From contig NZ_FNOT01000007.1 of assembly GCF_900107105.1 (NCBI RefSeq), positions 186,001 through 250,000 on the forward strand: a stretch of 64,000 nt of DNA. The letters run 5' to 3'. Below are positions 44,050 to 52,712 of the stretch, piece by piece. Position numbers and translations under genes: made by a program. This stretch comes from Geodermatophilus africanus. Its GTDB lineage: Bacteria > Actinomycetota > Actinomycetes > Mycobacteriales > Geodermatophilaceae. The stretch's first letter is position 1. The number at the start of each line of letters is the position of its first letter. The notes under the pieces are model-generated. The model was not told the origin of the DNA. It made no database searches and saw only the letters and a list, made by a program, of their open reading frames with translations.

Positions 44050-45507
44050 TCACCGCCGAGTGGCACGATTCCCAGAGCCGGTTCCGGACGGAGGCTCACT
44101 GATCGGCGCGGCAAGATCGAGCCATCGCAGAAGGGCCTGATCGTCCTGCAGTTGGAGGGTTGCAGACGTGACGGCTATCGATAGGACTGCCTTCCGCACG
44201 AGGTCGAGAGCGAACGAGGCAGTGTCCGCTAGGTGTGCGAGGGGAGAGGGGCTGAAACCCTGGTGTCCGACTTGACTCCGCGCGTCGTAGAGCGCCTCAA
44301 GTTGACCTTGCGTGGGAGCGGCTGAGTCAAGAAGCCCTAGAAGGCGGCGCACGAAGCGGTCCGTGACTCCACTGGAAGCTTCGTGGTCGCTGATGAGTGC
44401 TTCGAGGGCGACGACCATGTGCAGAATCTGCAAGTCAAAGGCGCCTTGGGGTTCAGCAAGGGCCGCGAGGCGGCATGCGGCGAGCACGCGCCTGGCGAGT
44501 CGTTGTCGCCCGCCCGGGGTTTCAGCCTGAGAGACGAGATCAAACAGCTCTGCTTGCGCCTCCACAGCAGCGCGGGCATTTACTGCAGGCGCTCGGACGA
44601 AGAGGGGCACGGCCTTCGTTCCCCTATCTCGAGTATCCGCTTGCAGCGTGGCGATGGGGAGGGCGCGATCGGGTTCGAGCCCAGGGCTTCGCGGATTTTC
44701 GGCCGCGGTCGGCGCGCCGAGCAGTGTCGGTGGCATGCACGGCCATTGCGCGTCGCGTTGGTCCACGAGCCAGAGCGCGCCTAACAAACCTTCGGCAAGT
44801 TGGCGTGCCCGCAGCGTGGCTGTCATGTCCACCGCGTCGACAACGACGGCGAGGACGGTCACTGACTCGTCTAGCGGTTCTTCCTCGTATGACTCGGGAT
44901 CGCGACGGCGGCCGTTGTAGTCCTCGGTCCACCAGGCGCCCTCCGAGAACCGAAAAGCGGCTCCAACTCCGCGCTTTGCCAGGGCTGAGATAGCTGCTTC
45001 AGTCTCCTCATTGACATGGCCCAGAAGCAGGCGCGGAGACAGGGCCATCGGTGAGCAAGACCCGTCAGCAGCCGGCCCGAGATTGATGCCGGTGAGGGGA
45101 AGCACCACGACGCTGCGGGCAAGGCGCCGGGCGGTCTGATCGAGCAGGAGACGCCCGAGGTTCTTCGTCTTGGGCGAGATTGTGCCGTCTATGACGGAGC
45201 AACTAAGGCGCAGCACCTCGGCGAGTAGATCATCGTCGGACGCTCCAGTGGCGAGACCAAGATGGGCGCGCAGCCTTCTGGCGAGGATGGCGGCAGCCTT
45301 GCGCCCAGCAGGAGCAATGCGTACGACGACCCCGCTGGCCGTACGGACGAAGGCGTCCTCTTCGTCACCCCCCGGCCCATCGAAGAAGAGGACACCGACA
45401 GGCGGTCTGAAGAGGCCCTCGTCGCCGCGGTCAGCCCGGTGGCTCTGCCGGATGACCTGTACAAAAAGGAAGTCGGCGTCCTGTTCGGTGAGGATCTCGG
45501 ACGACAT
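44050..45507 (-). CDS. HEPN-domain protein, probable defence RNase
   Basis: A 485-residue protein. Residues 1-330 are an unrecognised alpha/beta region (SSEILTEQDADFLFVQVIRQ, then VVVLPLTGINLG). The C-terminal 150 residues look like an Apea-type HEPN domain: LHMVVALEALISDHEASSG, then a helix pair, then LYDARSQVGHQG near residue 410. The R-x4-H in ARSQVGH is the metal-free RNase motif of HEPN. Such proteins often act in abortive defence. ATG 45507 is the first start that fits the coding pattern. Confidence 0.65.
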   Translation of the reverse strand: MSSEILTEQDADFLFVQVIRQSHRADRGDEGLFRPPVGVLFFDGPGGDEEDAFVRTASGVVVRIAPAGRKAAAILARRLRAHLGLATGASDDDLLAEVLRLSCSVIDGTISPKTKNLGRLLLDQTARRLARSVVVLPLTGINLGPAADGSCSPMALSPRLLLGHVNEETEAAISALAKRGVGAAFRFSEGAWWTEDYNGRRRDPESYEEEPLDESVTVLAVVVDAVDMTATLRARQLAEGLLGALWLVDQRDAQWPCMPPTLLGAPTAAENPRSPGLEPDRALPIATLQADTRDRGTKAVPLFVRAPAVNARAAVEAQAELFDLVSQAETPGGRQRLARRVLAACRLAALAEPQGAFDLQILHMVVALEALISDHEASSGVTDRFVRRLLGLLDSAAPTQGQLEALYDARSQVGHQGFSPSPLAHLADTASFALDLVRKAVLSIAVTSATLQLQDDQALLRWLDLAAPISEPPSGTGSGNRATRR

Positions 45508-45812
45508 GCGGTCAGTCTCCCCCGGCATCGGTTCGGGCCTCAGCCACAAGGCTGCGGCATACCTGGCTGAACCGCCTGCAGTGGCCGGTCACTGCAGCGC
45601 TCGTCACTTCAGCGAGCGTCGAGATGGCGGCAATCCGCCCCCCTGCGGGCACAGGAGCGACCGGCTGCGGTGACTCAGTCCTCCCACAGCATGGAGAGGG
45701 CCTGGCGTCGCACCAACTTCTTGGAGCCCCTTCCAGGTAAGCAATCTTCGACCTCTGCCCCTCTTGCCGGGGTGGCCTTGACGACCACGCTGCGAGCAGC
45801 GACGGTCACCGC
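45508..45812. other. Divergent intergenic region
   Basis: This 305-base gap lies between the HEPN gene and a plus-strand hypothetical gene. I see no gene or repeat in it that I can support; it must hold promoters for both sides. Confidence 0.35.
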
Positions 45813-46223
45813 ATGTCAGTTTGGGAAGAGCAAGGGGTTGAGGCAGCGGTTCTCGAGGCGCTGCACGCGGTCCATCTCAACAACGCGGGCGGTCATCACT
45901 TTGGCCGTCCATACGTCACCGCTTACCAGCTGGCGATCGCAGTCCAGGCCGCACATCCCGAAATCGCGGCGGCGCTCGGCGGGGTCACCGTAGGAGGCCG
46001 AGGGGCTGGAGCGCAGAGCAGCCTGGCCCAGTACCTGGCCCGCGAGCTGTCTGGGCGCATCAAGCGAGACGGCAACAGCTACCCGGTGGAGGGGGCCTTC
46101 GTCTCTAACGAGCACCTGACCGCGTTGATCTACCGGGACGCGTCGGGCCAGGCGATCACGAGCAGCCTCACCGGCTCGGGCTTCGACCTCTCGCTGTTCC
46201 GCGCCCGAGCGGGCGCACAGTAA
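45813..46223 (+). CDS. Hypothetical protein (136 residues)
   Basis: A soluble protein, MSVWEEQGVEAAVLEALHAV, with NNAGGHHFGRPYVTAYQLAI, then GAQSSLAQYLARELSGRIKR and VEGAFVSNEHLTAL. The pattern of helices reads like a DNA- or nucleotide-binding helper, but I do not recognise it. The gene stands directly before a vsr remnant, so it may be a survivor of a lost restriction-modification module; this is context only. Confidence 0.6.
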   Translation: MSVWEEQGVEAAVLEALHAVHLNNAGGHHFGRPYVTAYQLAIAVQAAHPEIAAALGGVTVGGRGAGAQSSLAQYLARELSGRIKRDGNSYPVEGAFVSNEHLTALIYRDASGQAITSSLTGSGFDLSLFRARAGAQ

Positions 46224-46270
46224 CCGGGTTGGCAGGACGCCAGCTTGCACGGAGGTCGCCGAGGGACAAG

Positions 46271-46414
46271 ATGAAAAAGGCATCCCCAGGCCAGTGGCAT
46301 CGTCGCCGGAGGACCGCGCGGATGCAGGTCATCTGGCAGCAGGACACCAAGCCGCAGCTGGCGCTACGCCGGGCCCTGCTTGCTCGTGAGCTGCGCTACC
46401 GAGTGGACTACTAG
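46271..46414 (+). pseudogene. vsr: Truncated Vsr-type mismatch endonuclease
   Basis: Forty-seven codons match the N-terminus of very-short-patch repair endonucleases: ARMQVIWQQDTKPQLALRRA, then LLARELRYRVDY. Intact Vsr is about 130-150 residues and continues with the catalytic Asp and the zinc-binding Cys/His region, both absent. A TAG follows directly, and the next codons in frame do not resume the homology. Vsr normally repairs T:G mismatches made by a cytosine-5 methylase, so its decay suggests that such a methylase was once here. Confidence 0.65.
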
Positions 46415-46631
46415 CCGTTGCGCGTCTTTATCGGCCGGTACGACTCCCCTCTACGAGCCGGCCTAGCTCAGCGCGAGGATCCTGGTAGGCCGAAGTTGGT
46501 TCTCCATGCCTGCTCGACCATGCATCCATCGCGCCCCGTGTCGCCTCTGGAGTTCGCCGTCGTGTCCAAGCACAGTGCTCGACCTGCCCGTCCGCGTCCT
46601 TACCGGTCACTGGGCTGACCCACCGATGAAA

Positions 46632-46649
46632 CCCCGCCGTGTGGCGGGG
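46632..46649 (+). terminator. Short hairpin
   Basis: CCCCGCC (46632-46638) pairs with GGCGGGG (46643-46649) over a GTGT loop, between the vsr remnant and the next ORF. Confidence 0.45.
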
Positions 46650-46681
46650 CGGGGTCAGCGCACAGCGGGGATGCTGTTCCG

Positions 46682-46912
46682 GTGACCGATGTCGTCTACC
46701 TCGCCGCACCACCTGTGGACAACGGCAGGCCCTTCATGCCAGGGCTCGATGACGGGAGCGAGCGCCCGCCACTGCACGCCGTCAAGGCAGGTCCCGAGGG
46801 GCGAAGTCAGGCGGAATGTGGAGCGTGGATCCGCCGCCGCGACAACGAGGAGTACTGGCCGCCGGCCGAGCGTGCGGCGTGCTCAACGTGCACGGGCATC
46901 GTCGGGTACTAG
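46682..46912 (+). CDS. Small Cys-containing hypothetical protein
   Basis: A 76-residue protein from GTG 46682 with QAECGAWIRRRDNEEYWPP, then AACSTCTGIVGY. The single Cys plus CxxC could bind a metal. Similar short proteins with a W-x-P-x-E-x-x-x-C-x-x-C end are common in actinobacteria but have no named role that I know. A hairpin lies before it and a stronger one about 200 bases behind. Confidence 0.55.
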   Translation: MTDVVYLAAPPVDNGRPFMPGLDDGSERPPLHAVKAGPEGRSQAECGAWIRRRDNEEYWPPAERAACSTCTGIVGY

Positions 46913-47117
46913 GCCGCACTGGCCAGGGCCCGCAGTCGAGTGGCCACCATCCGCTACACCCCCGGCGAGGACGGCTCGTGCCCGAGGTCGACGAGCGACG
47001 CGCGGATGACACATAGCTCCACCGCCGCGGGGCTCGCCAGATGTACGACCGACGGGACCGGCACCAATGGAGGGGCGAGGCCCCTGCGAGCGTTACCGGC
47101 ACCTCGAGCACCATCCG

Positions 47118-47154
47118 ACGAGGCCCTCTCCGTGTGTGGCGGAGGGGGCCTCGT
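47118..47154. terminator. Hairpin terminator
   Basis: A 14-bp stem with one wobble pair (47118-47131 with 47141-47154) and a 9-base loop. Confidence 0.65.
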
Positions 47155-47390
47155 CGTAGTTGCTGGATTCAGAACGACTGGGCATCGCGTCTCGACTCGG
47201 CGCTTAACGAGCCGGTGCTCTGCACCCTTGGCGCGCTGCTTGAGCACGCGGCCAGGCCCGAGGGACCGTATGGCCGTGTGGTCGCGGACTGCGCGACAGC
47301 GGTCGAGTGACGACAGCAGCCCGTGGCACGCCGTGCGACCTTGACCAGCGCAGACGGCATTTCGCAGAACCGTCCGTCACGCCCGGTTTA

Positions 47391-47437
47391 AGACTCTTGA
47401 TCTGCGGGTTGTGGGTTAGATCCCCACGGGACTCACC
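47391..47437. repeat. Degenerate att site (tRNA-Lys-like 3' end)
   Basis: Forty of 47 positions match the island's 47-bp att repeat. The anticodon position reads CTT-like rather than TTT, so it may derive from a different tRNA-Lys gene. The 60 bases before it also resemble those before attR (GACCAGCG, then GACGGCAT in both). Confidence 0.8.
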
Positions 47438-47523
47438 CGCCGACAGCCCGGGCCATTGCCTCACGCCGCTCCTTCTCGTCCGCAACTCGACGAGCTTCTT
47501 CGAGCGGACGGGTACCGGCCGCA

Positions 47524-49128
47524 CTAGGCCTGCCCCGGTCCCTGAGTCAGTGCAGCCGCGAGCACCTGGTCCTGCTTGCGGCGCCTCCGCACCTGGACGG
47601 CCGCGAAGACGCACGCGCCGAGCACCACCAAGGGCGCGCCCAACGGGAAGAGCAGGACGACCAGCGCCTGCACCGGGTCGGCGTGACGCATCTCGGCGGT
47701 TGTGAGCTGTGCCGCCGGGACTAGCAACCAGATCAGCGTTCCGAGCACCGCCATGGATCCGACGGCCAATAGGACGATCAACCCGGGATGCAGCATGTAT
47801 CTCGGCCGCAGGCCCGCACTGCGGCAGATGCGCATGATCGCGCGTCGGCGGTGCGCCCGGACGACTACGGCACCGAGCCAGGCGATCGCTGACACCCCAA
47901 GCAGACCCAGCCAGGTCCAGTCGACCGCGTCCGCTACTGCGCCTAGTGGCGGCTCTCCGGGCGAGGCGTCCCGCCACGAGGGATCGATCGCGGCTTGCGC
48001 GGTCATCAGGCCTCCCATAAGGGCGATGGGGAGGAGGAAGGCCGTCGCGGCGAGCCTCTCAAGGCGGTCGGGGAGGTCAAGACGGGGCACGGAAAAGTTC
48101 AGCCACTGGCTCTTCACCGCCCGATAGGAGCCGTAGAGACAGCCGATGGTCACCGCGGCGAAGAGGACCCGGCCGCCAGCGTCGGAAGCCAGCGCCGTCC
48201 GCGACAACTCCTGCGCCTCCGTCGTGGAGTAGACAAGCCACCGCTGGAGCCAGTCGGTGGCGAGGACCACGGCCGCGTTGGCGAGGCTGACAAGGACGGC
48301 CGCGATAAGGAGGACCTTGTCCCGGCGCGACGTCCGGACCGGCTCGGCCGCGTTGAGCCGGTGGGCGCGGTGCACCAGGCTGCCGCAGCCGACTACGACC
48401 CCGACGATGATGCCAATGTTGGCCGCCTCTGCCACGTGGTAGTTCGGCGGCTGGGCGTCGCCCAAGGAGCCCGACACCACCCCGACGACCGAGCCAACCA
48501 GCAGTCCGAGCACGGTGAAGGTGGACACGTGACCGCCGACGATCCATGCCGCCGAGAAGATCACCCGGGGAGCGAAGTCGCGAAGCGCTCGCAGGCGAAG
48601 CCTTGCCTCCTCCCGGGTCAGGGCCAGCGAGGCGTTCGCCGAGAGCGTCGCAAGGGTGGCGACGGGAAGTGTGACGGCCTGCGAGATGCGGCGGAGCGCG
48701 TCCTCCTGAAGTTTTGCTCTGGTCGCGACGATGCTGTTGAGGTCGATGGCCGGGGCGTCCGACAGGCGCATTACCGACGCCGCCACGCGGGACTCCTCGG
48801 CCAGTCCCGCCAGGTGCGCGGTGAACAGGGCCGGATCGATGACGGCCGTGCTTCTCCCAGCGACGGCCCGGCGGTAGCTCTCCAGAAGGCGGGTCACCCG
48901 CTGCCGCTGGTACTGCCAAAGGAACGCTGCCTCTAGCGCGGTGCGGTCAGACAGGGCCTCGGCGACGAGCCGCCGGGCGCGGATGCGGTAGTCGTCATCG
49001 CAATAGGTGCAGGAGACCCCGATGATGAGCGCCCCCACGACGCTGAAGGCGAGCAGACAACACATCGCCACAACGATGTCCACGACCACCGACAAGGCGC
49101 TTCCCCCCGTCCCGCTGACGTGCCGCAC
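47524..49128 (-). CDS. Multi-pass membrane protein of unknown function
   Basis: A 534-residue protein with an N-terminal helix (VVVDIVVAMCCLLAFSVVGA), a long soluble helical part (residues about 45-200) and about seven further membrane segments, including FTVLGLLVGSVVGVVSG and AANIGIIVGVVVGCGSLVH. The tail is basic (VRRRRKQDQV). I recognise no family or catalytic motif. It lies alone between two att-like relics, so it is cargo of the second element. Confidence 0.7.
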   Translation of the reverse strand: MRHVSGTGGSALSVVVDIVVAMCCLLAFSVVGALIIGVSCTYCDDDYRIRARRLVAEALSDRTALEAAFLWQYQRQRVTRLLESYRRAVAGRSTAVIDPALFTAHLAGLAEESRVAASVMRLSDAPAIDLNSIVATRAKLQEDALRRISQAVTLPVATLATLSANASLALTREEARLRLRALRDFAPRVIFSAAWIVGGHVSTFTVLGLLVGSVVGVVSGSLGDAQPPNYHVAEAANIGIIVGVVVGCGSLVHRAHRLNAAEPVRTSRRDKVLLIAAVLVSLANAAVVLATDWLQRWLVYSTTEAQELSRTALASDAGGRVLFAAVTIGCLYGSYRAVKSQWLNFSVPRLDLPDRLERLAATAFLLPIALMGGLMTAQAAIDPSWRDASPGEPPLGAVADAVDWTWLGLLGVSAIAWLGAVVVRAHRRRAIMRICRSAGLRPRYMLHPGLIVLLAVGSMAVLGTLIWLLVPAAQLTTAEMRHADPVQALVVLLFPLGAPLVVLGACVFAAVQVRRRRKQDQVLAAALTQGPGQA

Positions 49129-49949
49129 GGCTCCGATTCATTGTCGGCGAGGGCAGTGACATTCAGGCCGTGGGCCACGGCTACGGCGTCTCGCCGCCGC
49201 GGCCTGACCGGTCGGCACATGGGTCTCGTGGGCGCACCGTGGGCGCGAACGTGCGAGCACGGGACGGCATTGGGAGGCGTTCCAATGCGCGGCGACGCCG
49301 CGTTGAGCTGCCCATTCGGCACGCCGCCTCACGCGGGACCATCGTCCGGCACTTCCTCGATCTGACTACGGATCAGAAGGTTAGGGGTTCGAATCCCTTC
49401 GGGTGCACGTCTGGTTGAGACACCGACCTGCGGGTTCTCCTCTTGGGGAGGGCCCGCAGTGTCGTCTCTGCGGCTTCGTGGGCGCGATGTGGGCGCAGCT
49501 GGTGGCGCCAGGCGGTCGGCACGGGCGGGCACGAGGCCCTCGGCGGCGTCCGCTGCTCGTCGGCCTCCACCAGTACCCATCGCCCTTGCCGAAGCGGTAG
49601 TACTTCGGCTGCCGGGCCATGCCGTCGGTGACCACCCGTAACTCGGCGTCCGCCCAGTGAATCGTTCCCTGAACCTGCTGTTCGCCATCAATCCAGAAGA
49701 GGCCTGTGGCTTGATCGAGGTCGTGGCCGGCTGCTGAGCCGGTGTCTCCGGGTGTGACCGTCACGAGCACGAACCTAGGGGTGCGGGGTCTCCGCCCTCG
49801 TCCTCGAAGTCGTGTACCCAGTCCCGCGGGAGGCGGGCTGGTAGGAACAGTGCCTCCACTGTGCACGTCATTTGCGCGGGTGGCCTGCCCTACGCTGCGG
49901 TGGCCGGGCAGGGGCGCCCCCGGCAGCAGCCCGAAGCCGAGAGGAGTGG
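49129..49949. other. Relic region around a tRNA-Arg fragment
   Basis: These 821 bases contain no gene that I can support. A minus-strand frame (PKYYRFGKGDGYWW, near 49600) reads like protein but has no clear start or end of its own. The stretch holds a tRNA-Arg 3' fragment flanked by paired TGGGCGC motifs at 49228-49246 and 49479-49497. Confidence 0.5.
49361..49407 (+). pseudogene. tRNA-Arg (ACG) 3' fragment
   Basis: The anticodon arm TCTGA-CTACGGA-TCAGA, an intact T arm (AGGGG TTCGAAT CCCTT) and the acceptor 3' strand are present, but the whole 5' half is missing. This is what an attachment site left by a tRNA-Arg-targeting element looks like. Confidence 0.85.
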
Positions 49950-50402
49950 GTGGAGGCCGTGGAGATCGACCTCTCGCGCGTGCCCCGGGGCGAGCTCGCG
50001 GCTCGCGCCCTGGTGGAGGCCGTAGCTCAAGCGGATGACCGCGTCGAGCGTCACTGCCTGGAGGTCAAGAGCTCGATCGACCTCAAGAGCAAGGACGGGA
50101 TCTCCAAGGTCGCGAAGTTCATCCTGGGGGCGGCCAACCGGATGCCCGACGTCGCTGCCCGCTACTTCGGTGGGCACGCGGTGATGGTGCTCGGCGTGGC
50201 CCCCGGCTCAACGCCGGGATTCGAGGCCGTCAAGGCACTCGACATCGAGAGCTGTCGAGAGACTGCCGCGGGCGGCGTACGCCAGAGCCTCACGCTGCGG
50301 ATTAAGTATCCGCGCACAGTAGCGCTGACCTGTGTCTTGCCCGCTTGTGGTCGCGGTGTGGTCGCGCGGTACATGCCGGTGCCGAGTCCAGGCTGTGATT
50401 GA
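49950..50402 (+). pseudogene. Truncated AlbA_2-like (Schlafen-related) protein
   Basis: About 150 codons. The front, VPRGELAARALVEAVAQADD, then HCLEVKSSIDLKSKDGISKV and FILGAANRMP with GGHAVMVLGVAPG, matches N-terminal parts of actinobacterial AlbA_2/Schlafen-like DNA- or RNA-binding proteins. Homology stops near residue 110 and the remaining codons run through an integrase arm-like repeat (50346-50365). The gene was therefore probably cut by recombination at an element end. Start at GTG 49950 or 49959. Confidence 0.6.
50346..50365. repeat. Orphan pair of arm-like sites
   Basis: Two TGTGGTCGC motifs with an 11-base period, as in attL and attR of the island, but with no att core within 200 bases. 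Confidence 0.55.
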
Positions 50403-50739
50403 TGCCCCTGCGCGTCTGGCTCGGATAGACCGCGAAGAGCAGTGAGCGCCCGACGTAACTTCGCTTGCGGCGGGACCTACAGCCCCAGGGCTCGTGCAAA
50501 GTTGTTAGACACGCGGTTTACCTGCGCGGATGCTGGCGTAGAGAGGCTGCGATCCGGTGCCGACTCCGGGCCGTCGCATCGAGAGACCGACCGCCAACTC
50601 GCTCTGACCTGGGCTCGAGTCAGTGCTCACCATGCAGGTGGGGGGCGCAGCGGCGGCTCAGGAAGCTCGACCTCGGGCCGCTGGCCGCCATAGCCGCAGG
50701 TCAGGCCACGCAAAGCTGACTTTGCACGGGCCCTGCCTA

Positions 50740-51140
50740 CAGCCCCACGTCGGTGCCCGTGCAGCGGTGGTTGGCGAACCCCACAGCGGAATCCGAATCC
50801 GCGCTTGAACGTCGGCGCGGCGATGACGAACGGCCGCGGTGTCGACCTCGGAGATCGGGGAGCGTGTCAGCCGGCTCGCACCTGTTGACTCGGCCGCGAG
50901 CCGCTGCGCGAGCGGCGTGCATCGCGGCTAGTGCCGCGACCGAGTTGGCGTGGGTAGTGGCGACGAGCCAGGACTCAATCGGGTCGGGGCGACCGAGCCA
51001 GCCCTCCCGATGGGCCGCAACTGGCGTCGGGCCAAGCGGTCCCCGCGAATCGCCAACGAGGTTGCCAGGTCCAGCACGATCTCGCCCCGGGTCGCGTGAC
51101 CAGCAGCTTGAACCGCCAAGGCAAGTCTGCGACAGGTGCC
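50740..51140 (-). pseudogene. Decayed transposase fragment, IS1380-like
   Basis: On the complement, one frame reads VLDLATSLAIRGDRLA and a second reads WLVATTHANSVAALAAMHAARAAARGRV. Together they resemble the N-terminal region of IS1380-type transposases (LDLA, then ALGGDCLADIAVLR, then AARAAARARVW). Frameshifts and stops separate the pieces, and no terminal repeats are visible. The rest of 50403-51257 holds nothing that I can support. Confidence 0.45.
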
Positions 51141-51257
51141 GCCTCAGCGCTCGGGTGACGCTAGATGATGGCTAGGCGTGCTGGTGGCGCCCTATCTGGC
51201 TAGGGTGTGATGCAGCAGACGCGAGATTACGCGTGCGTACTCGGGGGAGCGTGACGC

Positions 51258-52130
51258 GTGTCCCAGACGGTTGACGACTGGCTAGACGGCCATGCTAAGT
51301 CCCTGCTGCGGTGGCGCTTCATCATCCTTTCTACGATGGGGCTTGCAGCCTTCAGCTTCGGCGTCGGCAAGTCCAGCGGGGGGTTTTTGTGGCTTTCCAT
51401 TGTGGGTGGGCTCCTCTGCGCTGGTCTTGGCGGAACCATCGCCTGGGCAAGGGACCGCGTTAACCGCAGGGATAAGGAACGAGCGGCTCAGGCTGCTGCA
51501 ACGTCTGCTCAGGAGGCGAAGGATGGCCAAGACCTTGCGGCGCAGATTCTGGCCACGTTCATGGGAGCGGGGCTGCCCCTGGTAATCACGCTGGGCAACA
51601 TCTGCGCAGGAGCGGATAAGGATGCTCGAGCTGTCCTGGTGGCTCGGGTCCTGGACGCCGCCCGCAGGCGGGTTGGCACAAAGCCCGTGCAGAACCGGGC
51701 CGTCTTCTACAGGCTTGTTGACTCAGACACGCTGGTGTGCGACCCAACAGCGTGGTCCGGACGCGAGCGGCCACCGCGGAGGCAGCGACTGCAGCGAACG
51801 GTGGAGCAGTCCCTTGGCCGCACCATGCTCGAGTTCCTCTCGCGTGACTGGCCTCCCTTCCAGGACTTCCCAGACGTGAGGGAGCGCCCCCCGGAGGGCT
51901 TCGGTGACCCGGCAGAGGCCAGTTACCGAAGCTTCCTCACAGTGCGTGTCGCCGCTGGCACTCACCGCATGGGGCTGCTGTGTGTGGATTCCCCGGTTCC
52001 AGGGAATTTCACCGACCACGACAAGGATGCGATGAACCTGCTGGCCGGGATGCTCGGGGCCGGACTGGCTGCGGCCGAGGTGCGGGCTTGCGGGAAAGCC
52101 TCAACCGAGGGACACGCTGCAGGGTGGTAG
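51258..52130 (+). CDS. Membrane-anchored GAF-domain protein
   Basis: A 290-residue protein. Two membrane helices lie near residues 19-38 and 42-64 (RFIILSTMGLAAFSFGVGKS and FLWLSIVGGLLCAGLGGTIA). A charged linker precedes a GAF-like domain at residues about 100-280, whose end RMGLLCVDSPVPGNFTDHD and MNLLAGMLGAGLAAAE is typical. GAF domains bind small ligands such as cyclic nucleotides. With no output domain it probably signals through partners. It precedes the GHKL/PRTase/oxygenase operon and may sense for it. Confidence 0.7.
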   Translation: MSQTVDDWLDGHAKSLLRWRFIILSTMGLAAFSFGVGKSSGGFLWLSIVGGLLCAGLGGTIAWARDRVNRRDKERAAQAAATSAQEAKDGQDLAAQILATFMGAGLPLVITLGNICAGADKDARAVLVARVLDAARRRVGTKPVQNRAVFYRLVDSDTLVCDPTAWSGRERPPRRQRLQRTVEQSLGRTMLEFLSRDWPPFQDFPDVRERPPEGFGDPAEASYRSFLTVRVAAGTHRMGLLCVDSPVPGNFTDHDKDAMNLLAGMLGAGLAAAEVRACGKASTEGHAAGW

Positions 52131-52207
52131 GCGATCGTCAGGGTTCGCGGCTACAGTGTCGTGATCCCTGGACAGGATGGGGACAACTCTGGGGGGCGCG
52201 GGCGCGC

Positions 52208-52432
52208 ATGACCATCACGGATGCCGGTGCTGAGGTGCGAGGCTCCGGGGCGGAGGACGATTTGGCGTTGCAAGTCGCTCGTCTAGCCGAGGAGTACTTG
52301 GCCGGCAGGGTGAACGCGGACGACTACTTCGAAGCCATCGACAAGATCGCCCAGAGCGCCGTCAAGGAAGAAATCAAGCGCGTCGCTGAACGTCGGCTTG
52401 CAGCGAAGGAAGAGCTTCGCGCTGCCGGTTGA
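52208..52432 (+). CDS. Small helical hypothetical protein (74 residues)
   Basis: A charged, almost wholly helical protein: LALQVARLAEEYLAGRVNAD, then DYFEAIDKIAQSAVKEEIK and RVAERRLAAKEELRAAG. It may be a coiled-coil adaptor. It lies 77 bases behind the GAF gene and 280 bases before the GHKL gene. In the gap a TATAGACT (52650-52657) could be a promoter for the latter. No family is recognised. Confidence 0.55.
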   Translation: MTITDAGAEVRGSGAEDDLALQVARLAEEYLAGRVNADDYFEAIDKIAQSAVKEEIKRVAERRLAAKEELRAAG

Positions 52433-52712
52433 GCCGCGGGCTCCTTCTGGAGCGGCTGAAATCACTTGAGTCTGAGCCTTCAGCCTGTCTCCTGGGCCTT
52501 GGGTGCAGCGCGACGTCACACAGCTACCCCCGAGGCCACCGGTCCTGGCGCCATCCGGTGGCAGGTCGATACGGCCAGCGTGTCGTCGCAAGCGTCCCCT
52601 GCCGCCGCCAGCACACAGATGCAAGCTCGCGTGGCCTGACTGCTGTCCGTATAGACTCAAGGACTGAGGCGACGCTGTTGGTGTCCGTGTCAGAAGTCAT
52701 TGTGGGAGTTCG

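Larger units (their letters stand above)
46913..47523. other. Junction region with att-like relic
   Basis: No gene is seen in these 611 bases. They hold a terminator-like hairpin (47118-47154), a single arm-like site TGTGGTCGCGGACTGC (47277-47292) and a degenerate att site (47391-47437). This is the right end of one element fused to the next. Confidence 0.6.

Noticed and set aside
49381-49866. Minus-strand frame over the tRNA-Arg fragment
   Set aside because: Part of it (KYYRFGKGDGYWW) looks protein-like, but its end is only the antisense of the tRNA fragment and no start is supported.
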